DNA of 64,000 bases from Solanum dulcamara (taxonomy: Eukaryota > Streptophyta > Magnoliopsida > Solanales > Solanaceae): positions 29,278,001 to 29,342,000 of the forward strand of contig NC_077243.1 of NCBI RefSeq assembly GCF_947179165.1, given 5' to 3'. The notes below the pieces were generated by a model. It was not told the DNA's origin and searched no databases. It saw only the letters and a list, made by a program, of their open reading frames with translations. Below are positions 23,176 through 34,870 of this stretch, in pieces. How positions within the stretch are numbered: position 1 is the stretch's first letter; every line of letters begins with the position of its first letter. The translations under genes were made by a program, and so were the position numbers.

Positions 23176-25136
23176 TGTAACATCCCCTAAAAACGTTGTA
23201 TACGATGTTTCAATTTTCGCCTAAACATGATATAGCCTCTGTATTTTGGACATAACTTTTCATAGGAATATCCAAATTAAGTTATTCAAATTTCTGAGTA
23301 ACCATAAGATCATTACCTAAAACTTTTATGAAGACCATACTTTAATATTCGGAGGTTAAGTAGGTCAAATAAATTAATTGTTGTAAGACAGAATGTTGTG
23401 ATGGAAAGGAGTATTTATAGAAGAAAAATCATATCTTACTGTAGGATTATCCAAATTGGTCGATTATTGAACGACATAAAACTAGACTTTTATATATACA
23501 ATTCTTATGAAGACACCAAATCCTAATAAGAAATTTATCCTGTTCAAACGCAGCTCCGAAAAGAAGTATTCTGTCAAAGATAACTCATTTCACCTACCAT
23601 GGAAAGATCTAGATACATTTGACATCACTCATCACATAAATTGTCCTCCATTTAACATCATCCATGACATCAATATATTTCATTAAATTTTCAGATTTTT
23701 CTTTATAATTATTTTATTTATTGTTAGGTCTCTCTTTCCCACCTATAAATACCCATCTTATTTCCTCATTTTATTTTTCAAACTTTCTCAAAGCAAATCT
23801 TCTCTCTATACACTTCTTTACATATTCTCAAATATAGTTTTAGTTCTTAGTAGTGAAAAAATACTATTCCAGTGATTCATATACTCCGGGTAGTACACAA
23901 AATATTCCGGCGAGGAGAGAAGCTAGGACTCAAGAGTGTTCATTAAGTCTTTCGGTACCGACTAAAGCTTCGAATTCCGGGTATGTAAGGCTTCAATGAG
24001 AGTATTCCTTCCACTCTCATGTCTAAATTATTTTGATTATATGATAAATTATATTTATTTTCTTTAAGCTCTACTCTAAGTTATGTGGGTACTTATCCAT
24101 GGGTTCTTTCACCCATGTAGTCCAAAAACTCTTTCAATTAAGTCTTTTGATTTCAAGTAATATTTTCTTATGGTAATTCTTATTTTTACTTAATAGTATG
24201 AATCATGATTAAACTAATGATTATTGGTCTATTTTGATGCGACATAATTTCATATGTATGAATTGATGGTTTGCAAGTAATTCCTTTATTTATCTATTTA
24301 AAGGTTCTTGAAATTCATGGTGGGTTGTTTAAAGCATGATTTTTAATTAATGGATTTCAAAGTATTTATGTATATTTATTTACATACATGCTTGCAAGTT
24401 AAAGTAATTTGAACCACCTAGTTTTACTATGTTTTTAATAAATTTTGACTTGAAAGCTTTGACTCCAAATAAATGTTTATGAAAGCAATATCTACCTGGC
24501 AAGTAGTCTCCCTGGCCAACGTAGGGGGTTATGTTGGATTCCATATAATAGCTCGCATGGTCTTAAATGTCGGTTATGGTTAATTTCCCACAAAATGAAT
24601 GTTTTAAAGGATATATATATGATTTATTATGCATACATTAAATTATGTTCCATATTACATAAATGTTTTAATATTTCCTCAATGTTCATGCATCCTTACA
24701 TACTTAGTACATTCAAAGTACTAACGCATAATCTTTTGCCTACAAGATATCACCATGTAGGGATCAGTGCTCCTCCTCATTCTCCTCTACGTGGCTAGTT
24801 GATATTCCATTGAATACTACTTTTGGTGAGTTCCCATGTTCCGGGAACAATACTCCTTTATCTTTCTAGCTTATGATATGTTAAGATACTTTACTATGGC
24901 ATTTCTTCTATTATGATTGAGGGTGAGCTAGGGACTTGTCTTAGCCCCGTTAAATCTAATAGTTAGTGGTATTGTTGGACATATGTAAGTTGAAGATTTA
25001 CTATTATGATTTCCGCTTGTTTATTTATCATCATTACCTATGAAAGGCTAAAAAGAATGCTAAAAGGCTTGTTTGAGGTACTTTCGGGTTCCTCATTCGC
25101 CATGTCACTTCTAGGCCCTAGGCTTGGGTCGTGACA
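23176..25136 (+). repeat. 3' LTR of C2, probably chimeric
   Basis: 23176-24493 is nearly identical to the 5' LTR. At 24493/24494 the sequence jumps over 368 bp, and the rest diverges about ten times more. The junction falls at tct/acctggc, where tct is shared by both edges of the missing segment. The simplest reading is fusion of the C2 3' LTR to the tail of an older C-family LTR. Ends gggtcgtgaca. TATA at 23744-23751. Confidence 0.85.
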
Positions 25137-26611
25137 CTACTGACAAATACGGATAGTACCTGTGATAACATCATCTAATGCCTTAGCCTCTACCCTCGCC
25201 GGAGCAACATAGAAATGGCCTTGTCGACCTCCCCCACAACCATCCGCCCTGCCACCTAACCTGCCTCCCCGGGGACTTCCTCGAACACCCTACTGACCAT
25301 CGTCACAGCCCCGATCTACACCTCCTAGTGAAGGTGGTGCTACTGCTAATGGTCTAGCCCAGCCGAGACACTCTCTAGCTTAGTGTTCTAGGGAGCCACA
25401 ATCAAAGCATCCTCAAACTGAGCGGCATGTGATAGCTCATCCACAGTAGGAAGAAAGTGGACCTAATCCCCTCGAGCTCTGCCATGCGATGGAACCCCCC
25501 AAACGGGGCTAACTACTCTCAACTGCTGGCAAGGATGCCTGAACCGTCCAACTGGACTAACCCTGCTGGTACATATCCTACTGGAACCACTGGTGGGGCG
25601 GTTCATAACTATCATGGCCCCTAGATTGGGACCCACTGTAGCTGCCATAATGCCTGGGTCTCTTATCACTGCCTCCTTGGACCTGGCGATGAATAATATC
25701 GATCGTGCAGGCATGATCCACCACATCTATAAAAAAGTAGCCCGAGGAAACCAGGTCTCAATCCCCAACCTCTGGTAAGGTCTCAATCCACGCACAAAAC
25801 ATCTTACCCTCTCCTTCTCCGTGGGTAGAATCATAGTGGTATGTCAGGAAAGCTGATGAAATCTGGCCTTGTACTTGACAATTGTCATATGGCCCTGCTC
25901 ACACCGAGTAATTTGATCCCAAAGTCGATCCCTGATGCTCTTAAGGATGTATCGAGCCAGGAAAGCCTCTGAGAATTGGGCCTATGTCAATAATGGTGAC
26001 CCAGTTTGCCTAGACTACAAATAAGAGTGCCACCACTATCTGGCTGCCCCTCTAGACTGGTGAGCAGTGAAGTCGGTGCCTCTGGACTCTAGAAGACCCA
26101 AGGAATAGAGCTTCTCCTGACAGATAGTCAAAAACTCCATGGCATCCTCGTCAATAGCCCCAGAAAATATTAGGGGTGACAACCTCTGAAACACCCCTAA
26201 CATCTTCTGCTCAAGTAACAACATCATACCCTCCGGAACTGCTGAAGGGGGTGAAACAACTAGTGGAGGCGGCTGAACCTCAGGTACTGGCTGGGTGGGT
26301 GGATCCTACGGTGTTGGTATGCCCACTGCTGGGGACGAACCCTGTGGTACAACCCCAATAACCGTGAGGAGATGCACAATCGCTGCCTATAGCGCTGGGG
26401 TCATAACAGGTGCGGCTAAGAGCTATGCTGCTGGTGGTGTCCCTTTTGGCTGAGGTGGAATAGGGGCATCCTGGTGCTCCTCTACATGCTCAGGCGCTAT
26501 ATTTGGATCAGGAGCTGGTGCTACTCCCCTACTTATGCCACGGGGCTGACTTTTAGGCCTACGAAGCCCTGGTATATCATCACGATTGGTGGTACCGAGC
26601 ATACGAACCAT
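25137..26611 (-). pseudogene. Gag remnant of element B (no pol visible)
   Basis: Minus-strand reading from about 26611 (MVRMLGTTNRDD...) follows the primer site at 26805-26816. It shows a proline-rich N-terminal part, then a retrotransposon gag-like segment (L-I-F-S-G-A near 26160 and E-K-E-R-V-R-C-F-V-R-G-L near 25820), then a Gly/Arg-rich tail with the D-D-V-I-T-G-T lead-in typical of the stretch just before a gypsy protease. The reading is broken by several stops and at least one frame change. It ends abruptly at the C insertion at 25137, before the protease active site. The open frames 25463-25726, 26036-26227 and 26423-26665 are pieces of this region or shadows of it. Confidence 0.75.
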
Positions 26612-26804
26612 CCCTGTGAAAGAGTGGAACAAATGAGATTTTATGAAACTAATAAGACACAACACTGCACGAAATAATACAATATAGAGAACGTTTCTAA
26701 TGATATCCTGTAGTCTTCCGAAGATAAGTTATGGACGTCTCCGCACCCATCCGCGAGACTCTACTAGGCGTTAGCTCTGTACAAGTGAGACCAACGAACT
26801 TAGG

Positions 26805-26816
26805 GCTCTGATACCA
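26805..26816 (-). other. Primer binding site (initiator Met-tRNA), element B
   Basis: On the minus strand the bases are tggtatcagagc. Aligning with A and C2 places the LTR end (catgcta) 3 bp upstream at 26820. Confidence 0.85.
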
Positions 26817-26819
26817 ACT

Positions 26820-29800
26820 TAGCATGACTTGATTCCTTATGTCATAATGACATCTACTATAACACACCAATAGATAAGTCAACCCATAAATCCGAAACTC
26901 CAAGTAATGAGTTAGAAGGCAGAAACTAAAAAAGAGTGGCAAATTATAAATGTAAACAGAATAAATAAGCGGAAGTAACCCAAAACATGATATAAACAAC
27001 TAAAGATCCCTCCCAAAACCTGAAAGTCACAAGTATAGAGCTGCTACAAAGTAAAAGACAAGTACAAGTCCCGAAAAACCAAAAATATTTACAATAACTG
27101 GCTAATCTCAAAAAGGAAAAAGACGGGTCATCCATGCTGAACGAGACAGAAGTGATCCAAAATGCCAACTTCTCGCCCTTGTCTATGAAGCTGACTGCAA
27201 CAAGCTCAATTAATCCATAGCGGTAGATAGTGCCCGATGTTGCATCACAAAAGTAGATTCTGAGTGCAGTATGAGTACCAAGACAAAAGGTACCTAGTAG
27301 GCATCATAGGCTGATTGAGCAGAAAAAGTAAAAATAATATAAAAAGAGGAATAAGCCTAAATAGGAATCAACATAAGTATCTAAAGTGAAAAGAGTCCTA
27401 TCTACGAGAACTATAGCTAACTATACCCAACTGGCCCCCATAAGCCCATCAGGGACACTCGTGTGCAAGTTAAATAAAAACCAGGATGAACCCCTATAAG
27501 CCCGCCGAGTACACATAATAGCTACAACTACCAAAGCTGGGAATCAAGAATCTACGATGTCAGGAACCGAAGAATTACATTATTTCCAAACCCAGAATCT
27601 CCAAGAGTCAATGAACTAGGGGTTCCTTAGGGGTCAAGGCCGGGACTGGGACCTAGATGCTTGCCCGAATGTCCAATGTGGCCAAGGTCGGGATTGGGTA
27701 CCCAAATGCTTACCATAATACATTGGTGCAGTCGAGACAAGGATTGGGTACCTAGATGCTTGTCGTAACACACGATATGATCGAGGCTAGGACTAGGTAC
27801 TCGGATGCTCATCATATTAGCAAGCTGGCAAAGGCTGGGGTAGAGTACGTAGATGCTCCCCGATAATTTAGAATAGAGGATGGAACTAGGTACCCGAATG
27901 CTCGCAGATGACTTATCCCATGGTGTCGAATATTCTCCATTCCCACTAGACAACAACTATACTAAGAATCTACTCTCCAATACACTAACTAATATGCCGC
28001 CAAAACTTGAACCGAAGCCAAAGCCAAATGGTCATAAAATTTAGTATTGCCGCTGCATCCCAAAGTTATGATCATATCGAGTTATGGATAGGGGTTTTAT
28101 TAAGAGTAAGGGTGTCGCCTAGCTAAGGCCAACTACCATGAACTAGCCTGCTACTCTATTCTACAAGGATCTAAGTCCGGTTGAGCAACATTGGGGCAAC
28201 TAAAGCAGTTCTACAACTTATACTAAGACCAACATACTCCACAATATCAATAATATGCTCATTCAACTCTCATTACAATACTAACAGATAACAACAAGAT
28301 ACACATGCTTCCAAATACCCAAGAAACCCAGTGAAAAGCCCTAAGCATGATTTCTAGCACCTAAGATATATAGATAAGCTGCCCAACCTAAATTCTATCA
28401 ATCTCAACATAATTTTACACATTCTAGCTCAATCTAAAGGAAGGAAAGTCATAGCCTACATGTAGGTTGAACACGCGAGTTCCAAATCATTATGCTAGAA
28501 CTTTTCCCTCCCGAACGGCTTCAGAACATTAGCAAAAAATAAAATCACAAGGTCGTTATGGTTGTTTAGACACTAATTTTATGATTTTCAGAGATGGATC
28601 AATTTCATGGTCTAAAATGAGAAATGTGATATTCACGTCCCCCCAAGCTCCCCAAGCTCCCTAATCAATTTGATAATCAATACGGAGTTGAAAAACTACG
28701 CAAAACAAGCATGCAACGAAAATTCACGAAATTCGAACTAAAAGATGAAAATGGCAGTTTCTTGATCAGCGAATTCTAAAAAAACTATACCCTCTCAATC
28801 CAAAAAAATTACACCATGATGTTCCTTACAATAAACCCTATAATCTAGCCTCAAAAATCACTAAAAAGGAGTTCAAATGATCAAGATACAATCTTCCAAA
28901 ATTCCACACAATTTAAATTTAAAAATAGCCAAAACAGTAGTTAGATTCATAAATTTACCTCACACGAAGGCTCCCCATAAGATTTTGATTTATCAGCGGA
29001 TTCTCCACGAAATTATCTTGAGCTTAGACCTTGGAATCGTCAAAATTGGGTTTATATAGACCAAAAAATAAATTTTTAAAATTTTTCAAAAATTAATTTC
29101 AAAACTGGACATTACAGTAATTAGAATCAAGATTTTACCTCAATCGAATGTCCCAAATCAATTTCCGAGCTCCCCAAAGCATTCTCTTCAAAAAATCACA
29201 CAAGTTTTCCTTTTGAAACACCTAATTTGGAGCTCTATAGCCCAAGATATGGGTTTTAAAGATGAGAGAAAATCCAAAAATGGGTCTGCACCAGGTTGCA
29301 GCAAAATCTGATTTTGAAAAAATCCAAAATCTCCAACGGGGTGCTCGAGAAATTCGATAAAAATAAACCAGATATGCTTTCTTACTAAATTTGATGTTTC
29401 AAACTCAATGACGCATTCAAAATTCCCAAACGAGGTCATTTTATTGAAAAGTGGATCCCACACCTAAGTGTTATTTTAAGCCACATTCCACAACGAACCT
29501 CGAGATTAGACTAAAAGCCTCCAAAAGCAAACGAATGGTTGTTCTAGACCAAACTAGACTTTTCAAAACTAACCGTCCTGTCAGAATTTTCATACGAGCG
29601 TATTTTTCAAGAATGTTGATCAAAATCAATCATAGGCTAAATTTCAAAGTTAAAAGAGCCAAATTCCTCCAAACTTGTATCGATTGCTTCGATACTTTTG
29701 CCGATCATGCTTCTAGCATAATTTTTTTATTTCGGAGCTGATAGAACCATTAGAATTTGAATTTTAGATCTCCTTAACTCGAAAGTCGAAAAGTCGCAAT

Positions 29801-30294
29801 TAAACCAACTTAGGCCTTCAAAATATCAAAACGGGCTCAAAACCTCTAAATATTCAACCAACACTTCTTCTAGACCCAAAACCATCCCTTGACTCCAATA
29901 GAGTAGTCAGAATTCTATTCTGAGCATCAAAACTCCAAAAGTTGACCAAAGTCAAACCTTGACCTAAAATTCCTCAAATTCTCAACTCAAGACCTCAAAT
30001 ATTTGTTACAACTCTAAAACTGATTCCATAAACTCTCCTAGGCTAGTTTTAATATTTCAGAGCTACTGGAATCAACAGAATTCCGTTTCGAGACCCGTAG
30101 CTCCGATTGACCTCAAATACCACTTTTGAACATTTAAAGCTTACGAAAACTCAAAATTTTCCAAAGACTTAACGTTTCATAGAATTTTCTATAACCAACA
30201 CCAGGTACCAATCAGAAATGACTCGGGGCAGCTAAAGGGAGAGGTAAAATGTTCATTTTACAAAATTTCAAAAATGACCTTCAGGGTCATTACA
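26820..30294 (-). repeat. Right LTR of element B (5' LTR)
   Basis: About 3475 bp. It starts TGTAATGACCCTGAAGG on the minus strand at 30294. The end at 26820 is inferred from primer-site spacing. It matches 10188-13641. Short frames such as 27627-27956, 28877-29059 and 29188-29463 are not conserved between copies. Flanking bases to the right are cttcc; their partner would lie outside the window. Confidence 0.85.
27640..27905 (-). repeat. Degenerate minisatellite in right B LTR
   Basis: Counterpart of the array at 10970-11240, with the same core (like ggattgggtacctagatgct) and about six units. Both LTRs carry it, so it predates or belongs to the element rather than the insertion site. Confidence 0.78.
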
Positions 30295-32208
30295 CTTCCA
30301 CATTCTTTTCCTATAACATACCTGGGCACCATCTTGTACAATCACTAAGGGAAAAAAAGGCCAATCAAAGCCCTATCTAAGTAAGTGTGCAATTCCATAT
30401 GAGGATTCCCATTCTCTCGCACTACTCAAGTAAGTGTGCGACTCCATATGAGGACCTCCTTCTCTTCTCTGCACTTTTCATTTACATGACTTAAAACATA
30501 GAAGAAAGGTTGAGCAACATATACCATGAGCCCTCTGTCCCACACAACTATCCAAAAGCAAGTATAGTTCATTAATTCCACCGAATGTTTTTTATCTCTC
30601 GGCAAAGATCATGTGAGCGTATAGTTATTCTTCAATATGATTCATTATAGAATATATCAATCCATTTTCCATTGTTTTTCGATTCACTCGCTTTATATAT
30701 TTGAAAAAAAGGAAGAACATGCAGGAAAGGAAGCTTTCCTAGCCTCTATCAACCAATCATTTCTTTGTCATCTCGCATTTATGCTCCCGTTTAAATACTT
30801 CTCGGAGATGTAGCTTGAGATAGATTATCTTAATGGATCGTTAACTCCACATGTTATTTTCTTCTACGATATTTTGTTGTTGTCGCCATATTTCATATTT
30901 CACTTAGTCATCTTTGTATCGCTGCAGGTTAACACCTTTAAAAGAAAAAGACTTTCAATGGCCTCACTATCGTCCTTTGAACGATTAGAACTAATATGTT
31001 TCTACATACTCTCTTCCTCAAGTTTTACTTGTTCATTTTAAATTTTCCACCCTTTTAAAAAAATAATAATTGATATGGACATTTTAGAGAAAATAGCCAA
31101 AGGCCTCCTCCCCCCCCCCCCCCCCCCCCCCGCAAATTATATCTGAATTCAAACTACACACATGTACTTTACTGAAGTTCTATCACCCTCTTAGATTATT
31201 TCAAAGCAGAGTTATTTGTTCCCTTAAAGCTGAAGTGACAAAGAAGGTGCAGTTCACTCTCTCAAGGTAAAATGATAATTAATATTTTAACTTTATAAAA
31301 TATTTCTTTTATTTCAAATCAATTTTCTGATTTTTTTTAAAGAAATTATATATGTTTTCTTTTATTCTTATTTTTTTTATTTTCTTACCTTCTTTATCTT
31401 CTTTCCTTTACTCCTAAACAAATCGAGCAAAACTAGCGGTGGCTCACCTCCACCATCAGGTCTCCGTCTTCATCGACTTTCCACCGCTAAGCCAACTCTC
31501 ATCTTCAAATTACACTCTTCTAACCATAACTCCACTTTTCACCAGTTTAAAAATTTGTTGGTAGCTCAAAATCAAAATCAAAATTAGAAAGTTAGGAAGA
31601 TCAAACTTTAGATTCATTAATGGAGAAGAATTCATTGAGTAACAAACCCAATTAATGGAGAAGAATCAACTAAGAAATCATTAGGTAACAAATCCATCAA
31701 TTTAGAAGACCCATTTATTGAACTTTTTGCAAGCATCAATCAAGTTTCTCATCTCAACATTATTAAATCTAAATCAATACTAGTCTTTCCACTAGTCGCC
31801 TAGCCCGGTACCTTCATCCTGGCAAGACGGTGCCACTAACTAGTGATTATCTAAAGAATCGTTCTCTGTTAAATATTCTAGCAGCGGAAGAAGAAGCAAT
31901 TCTAATGGCGATGTTTTTCGTTCTCCTCTAGTTTCAATAGAGAATATCGAGATTTCTTCGGTGTTTAAAATTTTGGTGAAAGTTGAATATGATGTGGTAG
32001 TCATGGACGGTATCCTCACCGTCGATATGCAAAAGCCTTCAAAAGAAAAGGAAAAGAGGAATGGAAAAAGAAAGAGGAAAAAAAAGGAAAATAAAAAAGG
32101 AAAAAGTAGAATACAGAAAAAATAATTAATTTTTTTTATATAAAAAGATAATATTACATGACAGACATGTGCATATTACTATCTAATATAAATTTGGGGG
32201 TGAGTTTG
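30295..32208. other. Unassigned sequence between element B and the solo LTR
   Basis: No gene recognised. There are no long frames on either strand. A short direct repeat (aagtaagtgtgc...ttccatatgagga) occurs near 30379 and 30429. 31110-31131 is a C tract. 31300-31440 and 32040-32150 are A/T-rich low complexity. taatggagaagaat is repeated near 31619 and 31652. Confidence 0.6.
31110..31131 (+). repeat. Homopolymer C tract (22 bp)
   Basis: Uninterrupted run of C. Length is likely to be uncertain in assembly. A G run of 11 lies at 34616-34626, on the other side of the solo LTR. Confidence 0.9.
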
Positions 32209-34573
32209 TGTCATGCCCCAGGAGGGTAACCTAGACGTGATCGGCACTTAACGGCCATTTCTGGTCCTTAAGTGAACCACTTAGTCCAATCACACCAATA
32301 TTGCTTTTGCGACTTTCCCTTTAGTCGATCATGATGAGAAGATGAGAAGGAAAAGATCTTCAAAAAGTGGGTTTTTATGATCCGATAAAGAATCACATTC
32401 AATCACATTCTAATAGCGATAGACTCAACTCATTAAGAGACTACTCATAAAAACAAGGCCAAAGGCCAACCATCTATCCAATCAAAATCAACAACTAGTA
32501 TGAAAGAAACTAGTCAAGACAAAATAAATCAACATCATCAACACTCTAGTCTACGAAGCCTCTATCCACAATCCAAGAGGTTCCAGTGACAGGTTCATGA
32601 CTACCACAAATCAAATAAAAAAAACTAAATTCAAGCTAGAATGATAAATGAGGTATCCTTTGGAAGAAGGAGGACACACCAAATAGTTGAATGCGAATAG
32701 ATCCTCAATGATATGCCTGTTGATTATCTCTAGTACCTGTCTCTGCATCATAAAATAATGCAGGCACAAATGAACGTCAGTACATGAAATGTACAAGTAT
32801 GTAAAATAGCAGAATGAAACATATGTCAGGGTAGAATCAAATCAACTCAGAATCTCACATCAGAAGAATGAACAACTCAATCAAGATGTCCTAAGTCTAA
32901 ACAAGAATAAGATTTAGACAAAGACCAACCATACACAATCCAATCTAATCCCAAATCAGAGTACTATCAAGACCTATATGAGATTTTTTCTTATCCGACA
33001 ATCATCACTTATGAGCCAGTGATAGTACAGCAAGCCGACGTTGTTGCCACGTCCGTCCTTACCTTGTCAGGGTAAGAATGAATCAACAATCATGGATCCA
33101 TGACCTATCATGTTAGGATAATAATTTGGGAAACATCCGACTTTAAACGGTTCAATTCTCTCCTATGTTTGGCGACGTAGTTATTGGGTTCGAGTTATTA
33201 TTTATTTTTATCTAATTCATTGCGCGATACTCCTCCCAAGACTCAAGCTCATAAGACAATCGATTCCAATCAAACCGAACCAATAAGTCTCCTTTGGACT
33301 CTTTTTGAACTCAGTTGTTCTATCAAATCAATCCTTTCAACCAATCAACTTCCCAATCATTCTCAATCATGTTATTAAGAGAGATTTAGACAATCATTTA
33401 TGACAACATTCAAGACTATCAATTCGTCAACACTATCAATACTTTCATCATGTCCATATTCAATCACGATCATATATTCACAATTTGAGGCTCTAACTCA
33501 ATCTTAAGATATTTACAATTCAATATCAATCAACATGGTACTAAGGTTTAAGTATACAAGTAGTTCCAATCATGTGTTCAAGGAATTAATTCGTAGGAAA
33601 TCAATATTTCATCAATAATCAGTAAAACATGCATATTTTAAGACAAGAATTTCTCAAGAAATACAATCATGAAGACTCACTCCGTTCACAATTATTCTAT
33701 CACAATCATGGGAACATGGAGGAACAAAATCCATGTTTTAGTTTAGCCTTACATACCTCGCTTGAAGAACTTGAACCCTAGCCTTTCTCCTTTTCTCAAA
33801 TCCTCGCTCTCAAATAATCTAAGTGTTAATGAGAGAGTAATGCGTTCAGGGTACTATTTTAAGGGACTTAATTTAGTCCTAAAATGTCAAAATTTTAGTC
33901 TAAGAAGGGTGGAAAAAGACCAATCTACCCTTCGTTAAAAACTGAATATGGCCGTCTACGAGTCATAGGTACGAATCGTAGAAACTTCTGCGGGTCATCC
34001 TCTTTGATTGTGGAACTGGGATGAAAAACATGGTGGTCTATGACTCGGCTCTACGTGTCGTCAAAGAATCGACGAGTCGTAGACTTAACTCGTCCTGCAG
34101 GTTTCTCACCAGCCTGCAATAATGAGTCTCTAAAGTTTCTCTATGGGTTGTTTCTACGTCTCGTAAGAACTTCGACGACTCATCAACTTCCCTCGTAGAC
34201 GTGCCCTTCCAGTACTGAAATTAGACTAAGCGTTAGGTGCTTCTCTATGACTCGTAATCATCTCTATGGGTCGTCCCATTAACTCGTAACCAAAATACTA
34301 AGGGTTGTATTTTTAGAATTTTTTAGGCAAAGGCTCTACGCCTCATTCTTACGAGTCGTCAACATCCTTACGAGTCGTAAGGTGACTCATAATTCCTTTT
34401 CACACTTGATAAAATTGCTTCTCCTTAGTACCAACTCTATGAGTCTATCCTACGATCCATAGAATCTTCTACGAGTCGTAGGTTGACTCGTAGCAACTGG
34501 TACAGTCCATTTTTCTCAACTTTTCTCATTGTTGTCGAGCCTAGTTTAGCTTAAGATAACACAGAGTGTTATA
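32209..34573 (-). mobile_element. Solo LTR related to element A, with perfect 5-bp target duplication
   Basis: Plus-strand start tgtcatgcccc and the following about 90 bp match the reverse complement of the right end of the A LTR. The other end, gagtgttata, is the reverse of a TGTAACACTC-type start. The flanks are gtttg at 32204-32208 and gtttg at 34574-34578. There is no internal domain, primer site or second LTR nearby, so this is one LTR left after LTR-LTR recombination. Length (2365 bp) is close to that of the A LTR, but the U3 palindromes have a different sequence. The frame 33184-33378 is an LTR artefact. Confidence 0.92.
33950..34490 (-). repeat. Array of odd palindromes (tacga-g-tcgta type) in the solo LTR
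   Basis: Near-exact copies of acgagtcgt occur near 34074, 34351, 34370 and 34471, with many degenerate ones between (for example tacgtgtcgtc and ctcgtagac). The best copy, ctacgagtcgtag at 34469-34481, has 6-base arms around one central base. The array sits in the same LTR zone as the GC palindromes of element A. Confidence 0.7.
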
Positions 34574-34654
34574 GTTTGTAAGGGGTATATATTTCACTTT
34601 TAAAAGGTTCGGAGAGGGGGGGGGGGTAATAGCACCCCTGTGAACAATAATGGA

Positions 34655-34870
34655 TCGTTTGGTGTGAGGGATAAAAAAAACTGGAATAAAAAAATAGTCT
34701 TGAAATAAAATTTTAGTGTCTTATTTGGTTGTCAAGTTTGGGATAACTTATCCCATTATTTATACCATAGTGATGAGATAAGTTATCCCATATACATGGT
34801 GTGATATCTTATCTCATGAAATCTAACTCCAAGATAATTAATTCTAGGATAACTTTTTCCAACCAAACGA
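34655..34870 (+). mobile_element. MITE-like element with TIR tcgtttggt
   Basis: tcgtttggt at 34655-34663 is matched in inverted orientation by accaaacga at 34862-34870. The interior is AT-rich and holds gataacttatccc palindromes. No coding capacity. The target duplication is not clear, so superfamily is not assigned. Confidence 0.55.

Larger units (their letters stand above)
15879..25136 (+). mobile_element. Element C2: Ty3/gypsy chromovirus inserted in a C-family LTR
   Basis: A 5' LTR (15879-18195), Met-tRNA primer site, gag-pol, polypurine tract and 3' LTR (from 23176) are all present. It belongs to the same broad clade as element A, judging from the close similarity of reverse transcriptase, integrase and chromodomain, but has a different LTR (2.3 kb). 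The right part of the 3' LTR (24494-25136) probably comes from another family-C LTR. The 5 bases before C1 (gaacc) and after 25136 (ctact) do not match, so no target duplication supports the outer boundaries. Confidence 0.88.
10188..30294 (-). mobile_element. Element B: minus-strand Ty3/gypsy element, interrupted by A and C
   Basis: Two related minus-strand LTRs, 10188-13641 and 26820-30294, flank a gag remnant (25137-26611) and an untranslated-looking stretch (13642-14850). The minus-strand order is 5' LTR (right), primer site at 26805-26816, gag, then the C-family insertion, then the 3' LTR (left). The LTRs look clearly more diverged than those of A or C2, so B is the oldest layer. No reverse transcriptase, RNase H or integrase is visible. 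Either pol was deleted around the C insertion or B belongs to a gag-only, non-autonomous class. It is also possible that the two LTRs come from different B-family insertions. Confidence 0.75.

Noticed and set aside
30560..30840. Possible organellar (NUMT/NUPT) fragment
   Set aside because: I could not tie it to a specific organellar gene from the sequence alone.
31110..34626. C run at 31110 and G run at 34616 as inverted ends of one large element
   Set aside because: The sequence next to the runs does not pair, and the solo LTR between them has its own clean target duplication.
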